A stretch of 64,000 nt of DNA from Mytilisepta virgata. Taxonomy: Eukaryota > Mollusca > Bivalvia > Mytilida > Mytilidae. The position numbers and the translations under genes were made by a program. The notes under the pieces were generated by a model. That model had not been told where the DNA came from. It saw nothing but the letters and a program-made list of their open reading frames with translations, and ran no database searches. The stretch spans positions 8,680,001 to 8,744,000 of the forward strand of contig CM051511.1 of the NCBI GenBank assembly GCA_028015205.1, read 5' to 3'. Every line of letters starts with the position of its first letter. Positions within the stretch are counted from its first letter, which is position 1. Shown in pieces: positions 1 through 12,200 of this stretch.

Positions 1-146
1 TTTTTAAACAGCGCCGGGGTATATGCAAAAAGGATATGCCTTTTTTACCCTCTCTGCCGTGGTATTTGCCAAAAAATACTCTATCCGACTGGACGCTTGT
101 AATGTCACGATCATCAATGCGTTTTGTAGGTTAACATTCGGTGTAA

Positions 147-297
147 TTAAACAGATATAGCATGTTCTTGAGGGGTATTTGCGAAAAATACCAGTCTTGA
201 GAATGAATTTCCCTCGCCTTACGGCTTGCGAAATTTAACATTCTCTCGACTGGTATTTTTCGCAAATACCCCTCCTTAACATGATATATCTGTTCAA
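147..297. repeat. 151-bp foldback hairpin
   Basis: A long inverted repeat. Bases 170-195 and 249-274 form a perfect 26-bp pair around GGGGTATTTGCGAAAAATAC. Weaker pairing extends out to 147 and 297, with the centre near 222. No coding content is visible. It is probably a small non-autonomous foldback element or MITE; the family is not recognised. Confidence 0.8.
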
Positions 298-672
298 AAG
301 TAAAGCCTATATATAGTGTTTTCACTTTAAAAGAAGATAGTAAGATTACTAATCAAGACAATCTGCGATTGTTTATTGTTCCCGTTTTCGTACATTGCAT
401 AAAATGAAATGTATTTAAGGAAATCTGTGTGTAAATAACAAAAAAATCATTTCCGCATTATTCTTTTATAAAACAATCAATATACTTGCTTTGAACTAAA
501 TCCACACAGAAAAAAAAAATCACCAATATCTTCATTAAATTTCTCAAAGATTTTTTTCTTTCCCAACATAGAAACGACTCTTTTATGATTTCTAAATAAC
601 TTTTAATTTATCATGAGTATCTTGTTTATTGAACAAAAGAATTTTCCTTTGAAGGAGAATTGTTTTAACCAA

Positions 673-725
<53 letters not shown>

Positions 726-1740
726 AATTTCAAATAGAAGATACGGTATTCTCCATTTTGGTATATAATTAATGGTGTTTTGTTATTAATTGCGCACGTG
801 TACAAGGAGTAGGTGACAGAAGGTACAAATACATCAACGTCATCCAAAAGTTAAACACCTTTTTATTTCATAAACTCTCATTAGTATGATAATTTCAATA
901 TTGGCATACTGACCTGGTTATACAGGCTAATGCATTCGTAGACACGTACATGTGACGAATGCTGTCGCTATAACGTTTAAATCATATATTCATAGACGAA
1001 GTATGATACAATGTTGCATTCTATAATAATTCAATATTGGATATAACGTGTCCTTTGATTAGTCAATTTCTTTTTCGTCTAACATATCATAGACTAAATT
1101 TTCATTCTACTAAGACGTCATTAAAAGGAATCCGGACGTTTTAGACGTCAAAGCAACCGTTGGAATTAAATTATAAGGATTGACAGTAATTTTGTTTTCA
1201 GGGTAAAAATATAGTCAATCATTGAATGTCATAGCATTTCGTCATAATTTTCGACAATCTTTAGGCCGAAAACCATTAGCACATAAATATTGTAAAAAAA
1301 AAATCGCATTAAAAAAATAAATAAATTCAGCGTAACGTAACACATGACTTACCTGACTTTGACAAAAAACGATCGATGCTGACAACTTCAGTGTTGTGTG
1401 TGTAAAGTATGTATACAGATTCTGCAAGGAATATGAACAATGACAATATCAAGTCTAGTCAGATTCAACTTTATTTTTAAAATTACTTAATCTTTTTGTC
1501 TTTGTCTGACAGTAAAATTTTTATTTTTCTTCTGGATATGGTTGTGCTTATTTTGATTGTAAATTAATGTGCATATATGCTCTGGACTGCAATATTACAT
1601 TTGTTAATTTTCAATGATTACATGAGGCATCGACATAGTGATCGGCTTCTCCTGTTTTGTAAACTGATGTCATATCAAGGTTTTTCAGCAATACAACAAC
1701 GCTGTAGAAACATTTATATACAGCTTGTATAAAGACACTG
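298..1740. other. AT-rich stretch without a gene
   Basis: I see no supportable exon, RNA gene or transposon end here. Short reading frames are of chance length for such AT-rich DNA. The only distinct structure is the AT microsatellite at about 675-722. Confidence 0.6.
675..722. repeat. (AT)n microsatellite
   Basis: About 24 uninterrupted AT dinucleotides. The apparent Ile-Tyr repeat in reading frames across it is a by-product of the microsatellite. Confidence 0.95.
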
Positions 1741-2286
1741 GACGCAGGGCATTTTAGCGGATTTTAAAGGTGTGAATGGGCATTTTAGCGGGAACTTTAG
1801 TGGACATTTTAGCGGAAGAAAAATTGTTTACCTGTACAAATTCAATGGACATTTTAGCGGAACGTTTTTACCTGTAACTTTTATTTATTGGTTTTATTTA
1901 TTTGGCGAAGATTTCATGTCAGTTGCCCTAGAACACATAGTCTGATGCAGAAAACAAGAAATGTTCAGCATTATTGACATTAGTAGAGACTATTATGTCT
2001 GCAATGTTGGATTTTAGTGCTCACTTAAGATTATAATAGTGCTTGGTTTTTAAACATTAACTGTACTAAGGTGAACTACTAGAATATCCTGCTCAAAATT
2101 CTACTTTCGCTCGTCTGGTTAACAGAGGAGGTAGATGTTGACTGACTAAATTCTTCAACTAAAATGTCCACATAATATTTTAAATTCCGCTAATTTGTCC
2201 TTTAAATCGTCCCCAACGAAATTTCCGCTAAAAGGTCCATTTTTTCCGCTTAATTGCCCTATCAATCGGCTGAAATGTCCTGCGCC
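1741..2286. repeat. Foldback-type repeat with GCATTTTAGCGG motifs
   Basis: The left side begins GACGCAGGGCATTTTAGC. The right side, read on the minus strand, begins GGCGCAGGACATTTCAGC. Each arm (1741-1860 and about 2160-2286) carries several copies of a phrase close to GGACATTTTAGCGGAA, in opposite orientation, around a unique core of roughly 300 bp. This is the structure of a foldback or MITE-like element with internally repetitive arms. There is no coding content and the family is not recognised. Confidence 0.6.
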
Positions 2287-2316
2287 GAACACTAATGTAC
2301 ATCCTATAACAACATT

Positions 2317-2382
2317 GTTTGATCTGGAGGGTCGTAAAGGTGGACTGTAGTTTGATCTGGAGGGTCGTAAAGGTCGACTGTA
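2317..2382 (+). repeat. 33-bp direct repeat, two copies
   Basis: Two adjacent copies (2317-2349 and 2350-2382) start GTTTGATCTGGAGGGTCGTA and differ at a single position (GGTGGACTG versus GGTCGACTG). Confidence 0.9.
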
Positions 2383-2542
2383 CACGGGAAAGTGTTATTC
2401 ACAATGACTAAAAATAAAAACCTTATATCTAACACCAATACTTTTTTTAATTTCGAAAACTATTTTTTTTATAGAAGGGTTTTAGAGAGTCATGAGTAAA
2501 ACGTTTTTTTTACTGAAATAAAATTTTGATATGTCAACAAGT

Positions 2543-2640
2543 AAGATAGATAAGATAAGATAAGATAGTGTTTATTAACCAATTAAGGGGCCTTTAAGGG
2601 TAAATAAGTAACAAAGTAACAAAAAAAAACATGAAGAGGG
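2543..2640 (-). mobile_element. Possible 3' tail of a LINE-like element
   Basis: A (AAGAT)n run at about 2543-2568 is followed by a short segment resembling the 3' tail arrangement of the LINE at 40.9-45.4 kb, which also ends in a pentanucleotide repeat. No coding part is attached. This rests on structure only. Confidence 0.3.
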
Positions 2641-3230
2641 AAGAAGTTGCTTGATTAACAGAAAATTATAGACAACTGCAGATACCTGACAGAAAACATT
2701 CAATATAAATAAATAAACCATGATTATCTAAAATATAAAGACTCGTGGCATATTATTAACATGTAAAAAATTACCAACAGAGTTTAATATACATGTATTA
2801 GGATCTTCACAATTGAGAATATAATATAACTTTTGTCTATCTGATAAATTCTGAAAGGGGGGGGGGGACTTTTGATGATATAAAATGATTTATATGTACA
2901 CATTATTTAAATAAATGCGAAGTGAAAAAGAAAGAAGGAGTATTAATTATTGTAGACTGACCAATATAGTTCCATGTTAAGAAATGGAGAAAATAGTAAA
3001 ATTATTGTCTGATTTGTAAATATCAAACAAATTGGTGTATAATAAACTGACTTATTTTATCTAGTGAAGATCGTGAAAAGATTACGAACTGATTCCTTTA
3101 CAATCAAGCAGCTTCAAGATTTTCTTTCAATTTTTTTGAAATAGAAGTATGGGTGTCTGCATATATATATAATAAAGTTATATCATATTTTTTAGCTAGT
3201 ACATACATTTCAAATCTATGGAACAGTGCA

Positions 3231-4265
3231 ATGAGCGGTATTAACCCAGAGGACAGTAGAGGAAGGAAAATAAAACTGACACCTGAAGGGAGTCCAGGAC
3301 CCACTCTTCTAAATATAGTACCAAAGCCGGGAGGGATAAACAAAAAACCAATGAGAGTTCTTAGCAGCGGTGCAGAAGAAAATCCTTTGGATCTGCATAA
3401 CTTACATGGAAAAATAATTCAACTACTGGACACGGGAAATGGACAATTAACAATATTGAAATCACCTGGAAAATCATCAGCCATTATCGTAACAAGGGGT
3501 ACACCTCTCCAAAGAGGAACTCGACTATTTAAAAAGGCACAATTAAATGCAGATAATACGGGGCAAACGGGATCTAATCCAGGTAAAAATTTATGCAGTA
3601 GTTAATACCTGTGTGAAAAACGAGGCCGTGTTACTGATGAATATAATTGTTTATGTACATAAACCACAGATTTGTTTTTTTCCTTTACTGATGTTAGCTG
3701 TTGGGTGTAGGTATAGAATAAACTGTTTTTGGTTAGGCACTAAACAGAAATACATCTGAAAACTAATACGACGGATGCCGTATACGGAGCAGGAACTGAT
3801 TACCCTTCCGGAGCACCTGATTTCACCCCTGGTTTTTACAGGAGTTCCTGTTGTTCATTGTTTTTTAGTTCCACAGTTTATTTGTTGTGCTTGTGGTTGT
3901 TCATTTGTCTTCCCGGGTTTGTCTGTCTAATGAATTGCCTTTTATTGGTTTGCTTCTTAGGTATATGTGTGGTCTTGTAATACAAGAAGATTGACTATCG
4001 TGTGAAATGTATATACTAATGCACTGGATTTTCGCGAACACCGAAAAACGTGTCTTAAATCTTTTCAAAGATAAAACTTTTAAATTGTGTGTTTGTTATT
4101 TCAGAATTACAAAGAACTAATTATATTGCCGGAACATTTACCGGATTCTTGGCAGAGTCGCTGTGTCCAATCTGCAGGAGGCTTCGAATCCCAAGATACA
4201 GATTATCATGTTTAATGCAATATTGTAATGAAAATCCAAATATGACGCGCAGAAATCCTACTTGA
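3231..4265 (+). CDS. Candidate two-exon gene, unknown product
   Basis: Exon A (3231-3582) is open for 117 codons and continues upstream without a stop. It ends at a good donor (CCAG/GTAAAA) in phase 1. Exon B (4105-4265) follows TTATTTCAG in the matching phase and runs 53 codons to TGA. The joined product would be 170 residues. The N-terminal part is rich in Pro, Gly and Lys, with short hydrophobic segments such as GKIIQLLDTGNGQLTIL. The last 50 residues contain four Cys in the pattern CPIC-x11-C-x4-C followed by a basic tail, possibly a small metal-binding or disulfide knot. I do not recognise the family. The ATG at 3231 is the first in-frame ATG, but an upstream exon is possible because an AG acceptor lies at about 3193. 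A possible AATAAA is at 4507. A retroelement tail sits in the intron. It could instead be a pseudogene or transposon-derived. Confidence 0.45.
3776..3960 (+). mobile_element. 3' tail of Penelope-like retroelement, copy 1
   Basis: This contains the hallmark stretch ACGGAGCAGGA...CTTCCGGAGCACCTG followed by a T-rich tail. The same tail recurs at 19650, 38935, 53190 and 59700, where two copies keep upstream reverse-transcriptase codons. Here only the tail remains (5' truncation). It lies in the intron of the candidate gene at 3231-4265. Confidence 0.65.
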
Positions 4266-4747
4266 AGAACTGTGACAAACTATAGAACTTATCATTATCA
4301 TTGTATTGTTGCAATAATGATGTGGAAAATCATTACTATTCTGCATCACTGCGTGCTTTTGCATAATCATTTTACAAAAATGCATTACTGATGTGGAGTT
4401 CCGCAACTGATACGCTTTTAGGAGACGATATGCTTGGTATAACTGCCAAAAAAAGAGACTGCATTAACACTTTTATTTGTTCTGAATATGAAGACTTTTT
4501 TTTTAAAATAAACACATACTAACATAAAAATGATAAATATACGTATTTGCAACGAACATAGTAAGTAAACTAGCCATAAATGATATTGAACTTTCAAGTC
4601 CAAATCGAATGTGCACGATCAAGTAAGCCATTACAGCCGGGGTGTGTTCGGAAATTCACAGTTTTGAAGTATATTATAAAAATACACATACCGGCCCATT
4701 TTGATAGCAGAAAGCAAGAAAAAGACGTCAAAGATATGATGCACTTA
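4266..4747. other. Stretch without a recognised gene
   Basis: 3' flank of the candidate two-exon gene. Apart from a possible AATAAA at 4507-4512 I see nothing supportable. Confidence 0.5.
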
Positions 4748-5110
4748 TTATAGTAATAAAGGTTATTTTGAAGGATTTTATCAATGTGTAAACTCGGGCG
4801 ATTCACTCACAAACTAAATAAAGTCCGAAGAACTTTATGCAAAGTTTGTGAGTGATAAGCCCGAGTTTACATATTGATAAATTCCGTAAAAATAACCTTT
4901 ATTACTTATAATTCCAAATTAATGCAGAAATATGACGTTTTTCATTTGAAATTAACATTTTCAATATGCACTATATTGCATGCGTACGTATTCATACGCA
5001 CGACGTCATGAAAAGAATTTATCAAGTTATAAACTTTTTACCGGAAGTTGCTGTTAGCCAATGAAATTAATGCATTAGATGTTTTCAAACCAACATTGGG
5101 ATTATTAATT
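4748..5110. repeat. MITE-like element copy 1 with 155-bp hairpin
   Basis: A palindrome spans 4752-4906. Its arms share AATAAAGGTTATTTT, GTGTAAACTCGGGC and TCACTCACAAACT. It is followed by a non-palindromic part containing CGTACGTATTCATACGCACGAC and CCGGAAGTTGCTG. The same unit occurs inverted at 13148-13735. The family is not recognised. This copy is the uninterrupted ('empty-site') version used below to define a nested insertion. Confidence 0.75.
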
Positions 5111-5157
5111 TTTACAAATGTGATTATGGTAAGGTTGTAATACTTATCACAAGACGA

Positions 5158-5575
5158 TAATCGATTGATTGATTAATTGTTGCTTAACTTCCAGTGGCAA
5201 ATATTTCATGCTTCTTCAGAATGAGAACCAATTCAATTTATCAAACAATTCAAAGAAAGGTTGGATAGGACACAAAGGGGAACCAAATTTGACTGCCACT
5301 GTAAAAGGAGGATGGTTGTGTAGGGTCGGATAATTTAGCCTTCCGTAACGGCCATCAGCCAACTCTTTTTCGAAAACTACAGAAGCAATCATTAGCGTGC
5401 AGGGAGTATGGCATTCTCCAAACACGTAACCCACTATGGTCCACGGTCAGGCTTTCCGTATTATGACCTGACAACCCACCAACGCGAGGGTCTCCCCTAT
5501 CCGCTACCCAGGGATGCGCTAGGCAGCTCTATGGGTTGAGCTCCCGTGATCCGTCACATGTGCCTAGGACGACAA
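5158..5575 (+). repeat. Interspersed repeat family A, copy 1
   Basis: It starts TTGATTGATTAATTGTTGCTTAACTTCCAGTGGCAAATATTTCATGC-like and ends near GAGCTCCCGTGATCCGTCACA. A second direct copy lies at 20024-20390 with the same order of landmarks (AGGGTCGGATAAT, GTGGCATTCTC, CCCACTATGG). No protein is encoded. It is probably a non-autonomous element common in bivalve genomes. Confidence 0.75.
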
Positions 5576-6600
5576 TCGATATTTATAACTAACTATATGT
5601 AGATAAGAATATGTTTACTGCATTATGAGACATAATTAATGTTTATTGCAAGCTTGTTGTCAACCATGACATTTATTGTTACATATTTTGGCAAAGTGAT
5701 GTTTTCTTTCAAGGGCGACCAAATTTTTACCACGCATATTTAAAAGCTGCAACAAAGAATTTACTTAAAAAGTGAATTTAAATTATTACCGTAAATGACT
5801 GTTGGTTCTGTTATTTGCATGTATAACTCTACATGATGTAATTGTAGAAAACATCAATGTACATGCCTCAAGCGTGATAATTTTTTTCAATGAAATTTTA
5901 TTAGAAAATATGAGACAGTGGGTTATAATAAATAGGACAGAGAATGGTGAAGAGATTGATTAAATCCAGGAGTAGTCGTGTGATCTTCACCACAAGACAT
6001 GTACTAAAACAACTCGAGAAGAAATGAAAATTCAACAAAAATAACCACTAAACACAAATAAATATTGTATTCCGTATAATGATCATAGGACAGAAAAAAT
6101 CATCACTTCGGGCAGGTACATATGGAATGTGTCCAGGTTAAACATGGTTGCAATTAGTCATCTAATATATATAGAACCCATTTCAAGCTTTGATAATTTC
6201 TGTTTACAGATTTGATTAAATGTGCTTGTCTGTTATATTTACAGAAAATTCCAAAGACACATGTATTATTAGCATCCGTTTTTAATCGGATCATAATTCT
6301 TACATTTTGTATAAAGATAAAGATACTTTTAAAAGGATTTTACCCAGTTTAAGAACATGTAACGTGCCATTTATGATCTGACATAACCCTGGAATTGGTA
6401 TAAATCGTAAAACATTCATAATGGCCCTATTAATATGATTTTTGCGTTCACTAAATATTAAACTTTGGACATAGTTAATTTAATTCCAATTTCGAGTTCA
6501 CATAAGAACACTAACAATAAAAAGAGAAATTACACAATTTATATTGCTATAGTAAAAAAGCATTTTTTTTTAAACCATTTTCCCTAGCATGTAAACTAAT
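5576..6600. other. AT-rich stretch without a gene
   Basis: No supportable exon, RNA gene or repeat boundary was found here. Confidence 0.55.
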
Positions 6601-8375
6601 CCACAACATGCTCTCATTACAAAAAAAAAAATAAATTGTTAAAAGTTTTCTTGGGCTGAAAACAGTATCAAAAAGGAAAAATCATAACAAGCGTATACAT
6701 ATATTTCAGAAAATAATCTTTATTCATTGTCCGTTTAATTAACGTTCTCAGTGTGGCGTTTTGCATTTGGGCCGATTGATAGTACGTTTGCGCCGACAAA
6801 AAGATAGTTTTGCGCCATTAACAATAGTACTTAACTGTTACTTTTGCGTCTTTTTACAGGGAAATATAAATTATAAAGTACCTCTTCCGTTCGCCACGTT
6901 TTGACCTGTTACCCCTGCTCACCACGGGAAAGTAGGATTTCGAGCAGGATGTATAGTTTTTGTATGTAAGCTAATCTATGTAAACACTTGATGAAAGTTC
7001 TTTTATTCACTAAATCATAAAATAGAAGCACTAAGATAAACTCGATAAAAGTTTTTTTCTATTATAAATAATAAAACACATCACTGTGTTAAAACGGAAT
7101 ACCATAGCAATATAAGTTTGTCATCGTATCAAATTTGTACGCAATGGTTCTAATGTACTCGTGTCGAAAAATCTCATCGCGAGTAAACTGTCCATACTTT
7201 TGCATCAAGAAATGTGTTTTTGTTCTTATCATTTTTTCTCACAATTGAACGGATTTTGATATGTTGTCTGAATTTATATTCTATTATTCTTACCTGTACT
7301 AACCTGTTAAAGACGAAAGTGCGACATTTTTTTCGGTATTGGTTAATCTTCGTAGTCTTACTTTTGCAGTAGGAAGATAACCCATAAAATGTCCTTTTTG
7401 GCGCATAATACACAAAATATAAAATATCTCGTACACATGGCCGAGATATTTTACACCATTTCAATGTTTTAATAGCGGCTAAATGAGATATTAATATATT
7501 ATCCACAACATGCTCTCATTACAAAATAAATAAACTGTTAAAAGTGTTCTTGGGCTGAAAACAGTATCAAAAAGAAAAAATCATAACAACCGTATACATA
7601 TATTTCAGAAAATAATCTTTATTCATTGTTCGTTTAATTAGCGTTCTCAGTGTGGCGTTTTGCATTTGGACCGATTGATAGTACGTTTGCGCCGACAAAA
7701 AGATAGTTTTGCGCCATTAACAATAGTACTTAACTGTTACTTTTGCGTCTTTTTACAGGGAAATATAAATTCTAAAGTACCTCTTCCGTTCGCCACGTTT
7801 TGACCTGTTTCCCCTGCTCACCACGGGAAAGTAGGATTTCGAGCGGGATGTATAGTTTTTGTATGTAAGCCAATCTATGTAAACACTTGATGAAAGTTCT
7901 TTTATTCACTAAATCATAAAATAGAAGCACTAAGATAAACTCGATAAAAGTTTTTTTCTATTATAAATAATAAAACACATCACTGTGTTAAAACGGAATA
8001 CCATAGCAATATAAGTTTGTCATCGTATCAAATTTGTACGCAATGGTTCTAATGTACTCGTGTCGAAAAATCTCATCGCGAGTAAACTGTCCATACTTTT
8101 GCATCAAGAAATGTGTTTTTGTTCTTATCATTTTTTCTCACAATTGAACGGATTTTGATATGTTGTCTGAATTTATATTCTATTATTCTTACCTGTACTA
8201 ACCTGTTAAAGACGAAAGTGCGACATTTTTTTCGGTATTGGTTAATCTTCGTAGTCTTACTTTTGCAGTAGGAAGATAACCCATAAAATGTCCTTTTTGG
8301 CGCATAATATTTCGTACACATGGCCGAGATATTTTACACCATTTCAATGTTTTAATAGCGGCTAAATGAGATATT
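6601..8375 (+). repeat. About 900-bp tandem duplication
   Basis: Unit 1 is 6601-7502 and unit 2 is 7503-8375. Both begin CCACAACATGCTCTCATTAC and both run through TGTGGCGTTTTGCATTTGG and TTTTGCGCCATTAAC to GGCTAAATGAGATATT. By eye they differ by only a handful of substitutions plus a small deletion in unit 2 (near 8310) and a poly-A length change. Minus-strand frames of about 80-110 codons recur in both, but they carry no recognisable domain and I do not call them genes. Confidence 0.9.
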
Positions 8376-9254
8376 CATATCGATATCCAGGTCCCATCAC
8401 TTGGGAGAAGTTTTGAGCAATTTCCACGAAATGGAGATATTTTGGGAATTTTACAATATAATATTGTCGTGTTATTAAATTGGAGAAGTCAAGTACAACA
8501 TAGAAACGTTTTTGCCCAGTTCTCCTTCTAGATTATTCCGGATATCTCAATTCATTTGGTTTAGGGGTTCCTCTGCAAAAGATTTAAATAACCATTCAAG
8601 AAAATAGTAGGTTAAAAATATATGTAACCTTCAAGTTTTTATTGGACCATTTTAACAATATTTTAACATTTGAAATTTTGAAGTGAGGCAACTGCCTCGC
8701 TGCCTCAATGGAAGCTACGCCACTGATTCCAAAGAAAAAATCAAATTCTAACCTCTGTACAAGACATTTAAACACTATAGTTCTCCGGTGAATTAACGTC
8801 ATTAATGTTTTTTAAAAGTCGATATTTCTCGGATTTGCTAAAACATGGCATTAAATGAACAACAAATATGGATAACAGGAAAGGTCAATAATAATTTAAC
8901 AATCAATCAAAGCAACCCAACTGACAAAACGCCGTACAAAAAAAGAACATAAAGAAGTACAAATTACAAACATGAACACAACAGAGAGTCAGGATATTAT
9001 GAATAGGTACAGACACTGAATAGTGGTGTGGTAATATGAGTCCATTTTTTTCATATATTTTGCAAATCACAACCAAGAAAAAATTATGAAAGAACTAAAT
9101 GTAATAATACATGCTATATGTAAATATGTCTTTCATACTTTTTAAATAAATGTTCTAACTGCACTGTTAGCTGTAATTGTTGTAATATTTCTATACATCA
9201 ATTTTTGCTATGCATGTACATTAGTGCAGTGACTTCAATAGCCAATTCCTGAGT
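8376..9254. other. Stretch without a recognised gene
   Basis: A short CTGCCTCGCTGCCTC-like segment near 8690-8710 resembles transposon-derived sequence, but nothing can be named. No exon is supportable. Confidence 0.5.
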
Positions 9255-12200
9255 TTAGTCAACCACCCTGACACACGGCTAATTTACACCTTTTCATGAA
9301 GATAATAGTATAGGCCATCAATTTCGACTGGTCGTAAAGTTTACAAGTTGTGCAAATTTCCGAGATTAAAAGTTAAAGGTAAAAAAATCAAAATCAACTT
9401 TTCTGACAATTTAAAAGGTTTCACTGTATATTTGGGCAACCAAGCAAAAATTTCCATTAAATTCTCTTACCTGTTATATCTCAGATATCTTGATTTAAGA
9501 AATTGAAAACAACCAAGGGGAAAAACCAATGAGAGATATTAAATTATGCCCCCCCCCCTCCTTTCTCTCTAGTCAAAATTGGCAGTCTCTTACTTTAAAC
9601 CGGAATTTCAAGTCAGGTAATAATCGTACAGTACGAATAACTAATTTACATTGATTATGAAGGTATATGATAATTTTTTACCAATTATTTTAGATGTTCA
9701 ACAATCGATAGAAAATCAAACATGGACGATGAAACTGCCCTGAAATGCAGTAATGAGACTTTACATTTTCTAGCAGATTATTTACAAACTCTTGTTAATC
9801 GAAAGTTAGGTGTGAAACAAAACATTAAATCATATTTATTACGCATGTAAAAAACCAATATCCATATAAGTGGAAACTCCACAGTACTACACGCCCCTTT
9901 TGGAAGTACTAGTCTTGTACAAGTCATTCTTGTAAACATCAGTGCTGAACAATTGCGTATTTTAGACGGAAAATATGGTAAAGAACTAATATCATTTACA
10001 ACAAACTAATCGTCATCGTTCTCTACGCTTACCCTAGGGTAAGTGCATTTCTAGTCGTCGTTTCTGTGGCAACTACAATCACTGGTACCTGCAAAATTTT
10101 GTTCAAAACAGATACAGGACTCGCTACAAACATTTTTACCTTTACAGGTACAAACCAGGTCTTTCAGAAAATCTGAAGACATTTGACCCTGGAAGAAGTT
10201 CTTAATAAGGACATTACTTTACCGTTACTCTAGTATTCTTGAGGCAATATTGATGGTGGAAGCCATCCTTGTAAACATTTTTCCAAATATAGACTTGATA
10301 GGACGAACGAAGCATGTCCTGCCTACATGCTGCCTCTGAAAGGGACGAGACGCACTAAACGTTTTCAGAAGATGGCAACTTAACCCTGAGATTATTTAAG
10401 TCCAAGTGAGAAGATGTACTATTTACCTCTCGGGAGACGCCTCTCCGTTTTTATGGCCCTGTTCCGATCCGTGCTACCAAGATCTACCAGTGGCTGATAC
10501 ATTTCATGGTTTGCCATCAAAGTCTGATAAACTTACTTTTTACCTATGCCACCAATAGGAGGATCTAGTTTCACAGCCGGTAAGAGAATGAGCAGCTGAT
10601 AATATCTGGCATAAAGTGGACCAATTGATTTGCAAACTTCATGTGTCGGTCTTTTCCTGACGTTACACTACCGGTTTGAACCACCTTCCGCTTGTGTTCA
10701 ATAGCTGAGGGAAAAACGTACACATAACAACAAAACATCTGTCAGAGGACTTAATCACGATCCTACCAGGTTCATTGTCTACCCCAAACTGTTTATCAGC
10801 TAATACTGAATGCGGAATGAGTCTCCTATCTTCTTCTTTTTATGTGCTGAACAACTCTGGAATATCAGTAACATTAGTGGATGTAAACTTCGTAACCTCT
10901 GGTTCATAATTACACCTGCCAAAATAAACTGTTGTTGGTCATTTAATTTAAGGTCTTGAAAGTAATGGAGCGCCTAAAAATTTAGTAAAATTATGTTTAT
11001 TCTTTGACGACCCTATATAATACTTCCTTTCTGGGATTGTCCTACTTTCTGTGACATTGTATATCCTTTGTCCGTCACAAACAGTAGACCGTCTGATTTA
11101 TTCAGGTAATTTTGTAGAATCTTCAGTATCATTTCAGTCATAAACATCCATAACACACGTAAAGGAACCAGTAGAGAAATTGTGAACAAAAAGTTTGAAA
11201 TAGTGTTTTTCCAAGTCCCCAGAAGCAACAAAACTCTTAATATCTAGGCTTTGAATTATACATATACCATCTCTTAACAAAACTGATTTCATGGGACTGC
11301 ATGGTTGTGATATGAATGATTAGCAGCCTTCACTTTCAAGAACATGGATAAAATCAGACTTGCAGCATCACGCATGGACCCATCATCGAGAAATAGAGCC
11401 GTTGGAATGGGGCCCACTGGAAACTCTAAGACTTTTTCCATTGTAACATCTCGTACATTGGCCAGAAAAAGAGCACGGCGAAAGACAAGTTCCGGATTTA
11501 TATAGGACTTGACCAATTCTCCTGATCGGCATTTAAGATGACACACCTTTTTCATGTTTATAGTGAAGATCTGGTGGGCGGGACATAGAAATCACGACTT
11601 CCTTTTACGTCAAAACTCGTCAATAAATTATTTTTGCCAGTGTATGACCCTGATCTACGCATGGCAATGGTTTTTGGACATGTATTGTAGGAATCAATAT
11701 ATATATATATAATATTCAATAAACTCTTTGGGGATTCCTCTTATATAAATGGATTTGTCATGTTTTTTCTGAAATGGCTTAGTACACGATCTTCGTCGCG
11801 TATCATAGCTTTCTGACGATTTACTCATGTTCGGACTCAAAATCAGTCGCACTTTTAGACCTATCCTTCATGTTAGAAGCAAAATGTGCTAAAATTTGTC
11901 TAGTAATCGTCTATTGAAGCAAAGCTGACTTTTGTCGAGTCTGACCAACAATACCACCATTTCTCTTGATTTCTTTTATCACTGTCTTCTCTGTTGCCAT
12001 ACCAGTCCATACGCCATTAAATTTGTCGTCAATTTTTCTAACTGCACACCTGTCCGACAGAAAAGCAAACGTGACTTAATTCGGCAAATTTAACGTGTCC
12101 AGGATCTATGCTGGAGGCCATATGCTGGAGTTTTGTTTTTTTAGATAAGAAAAAATATGGTCAAATAGAAAACACTGACTTCAAGTGAAGAGCCCAATTA

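Noticed and set aside
665..847. Minus-strand frame ending in an Ile-Tyr run
   Set aside because: The run is a translation of the AT microsatellite. No splice context or domain.
7174..8321. Two near-identical minus-strand frames as a duplicated gene pair
   Set aside because: The identity follows from the DNA duplication itself. The protein has no domain, odd composition and no supporting splice sites.
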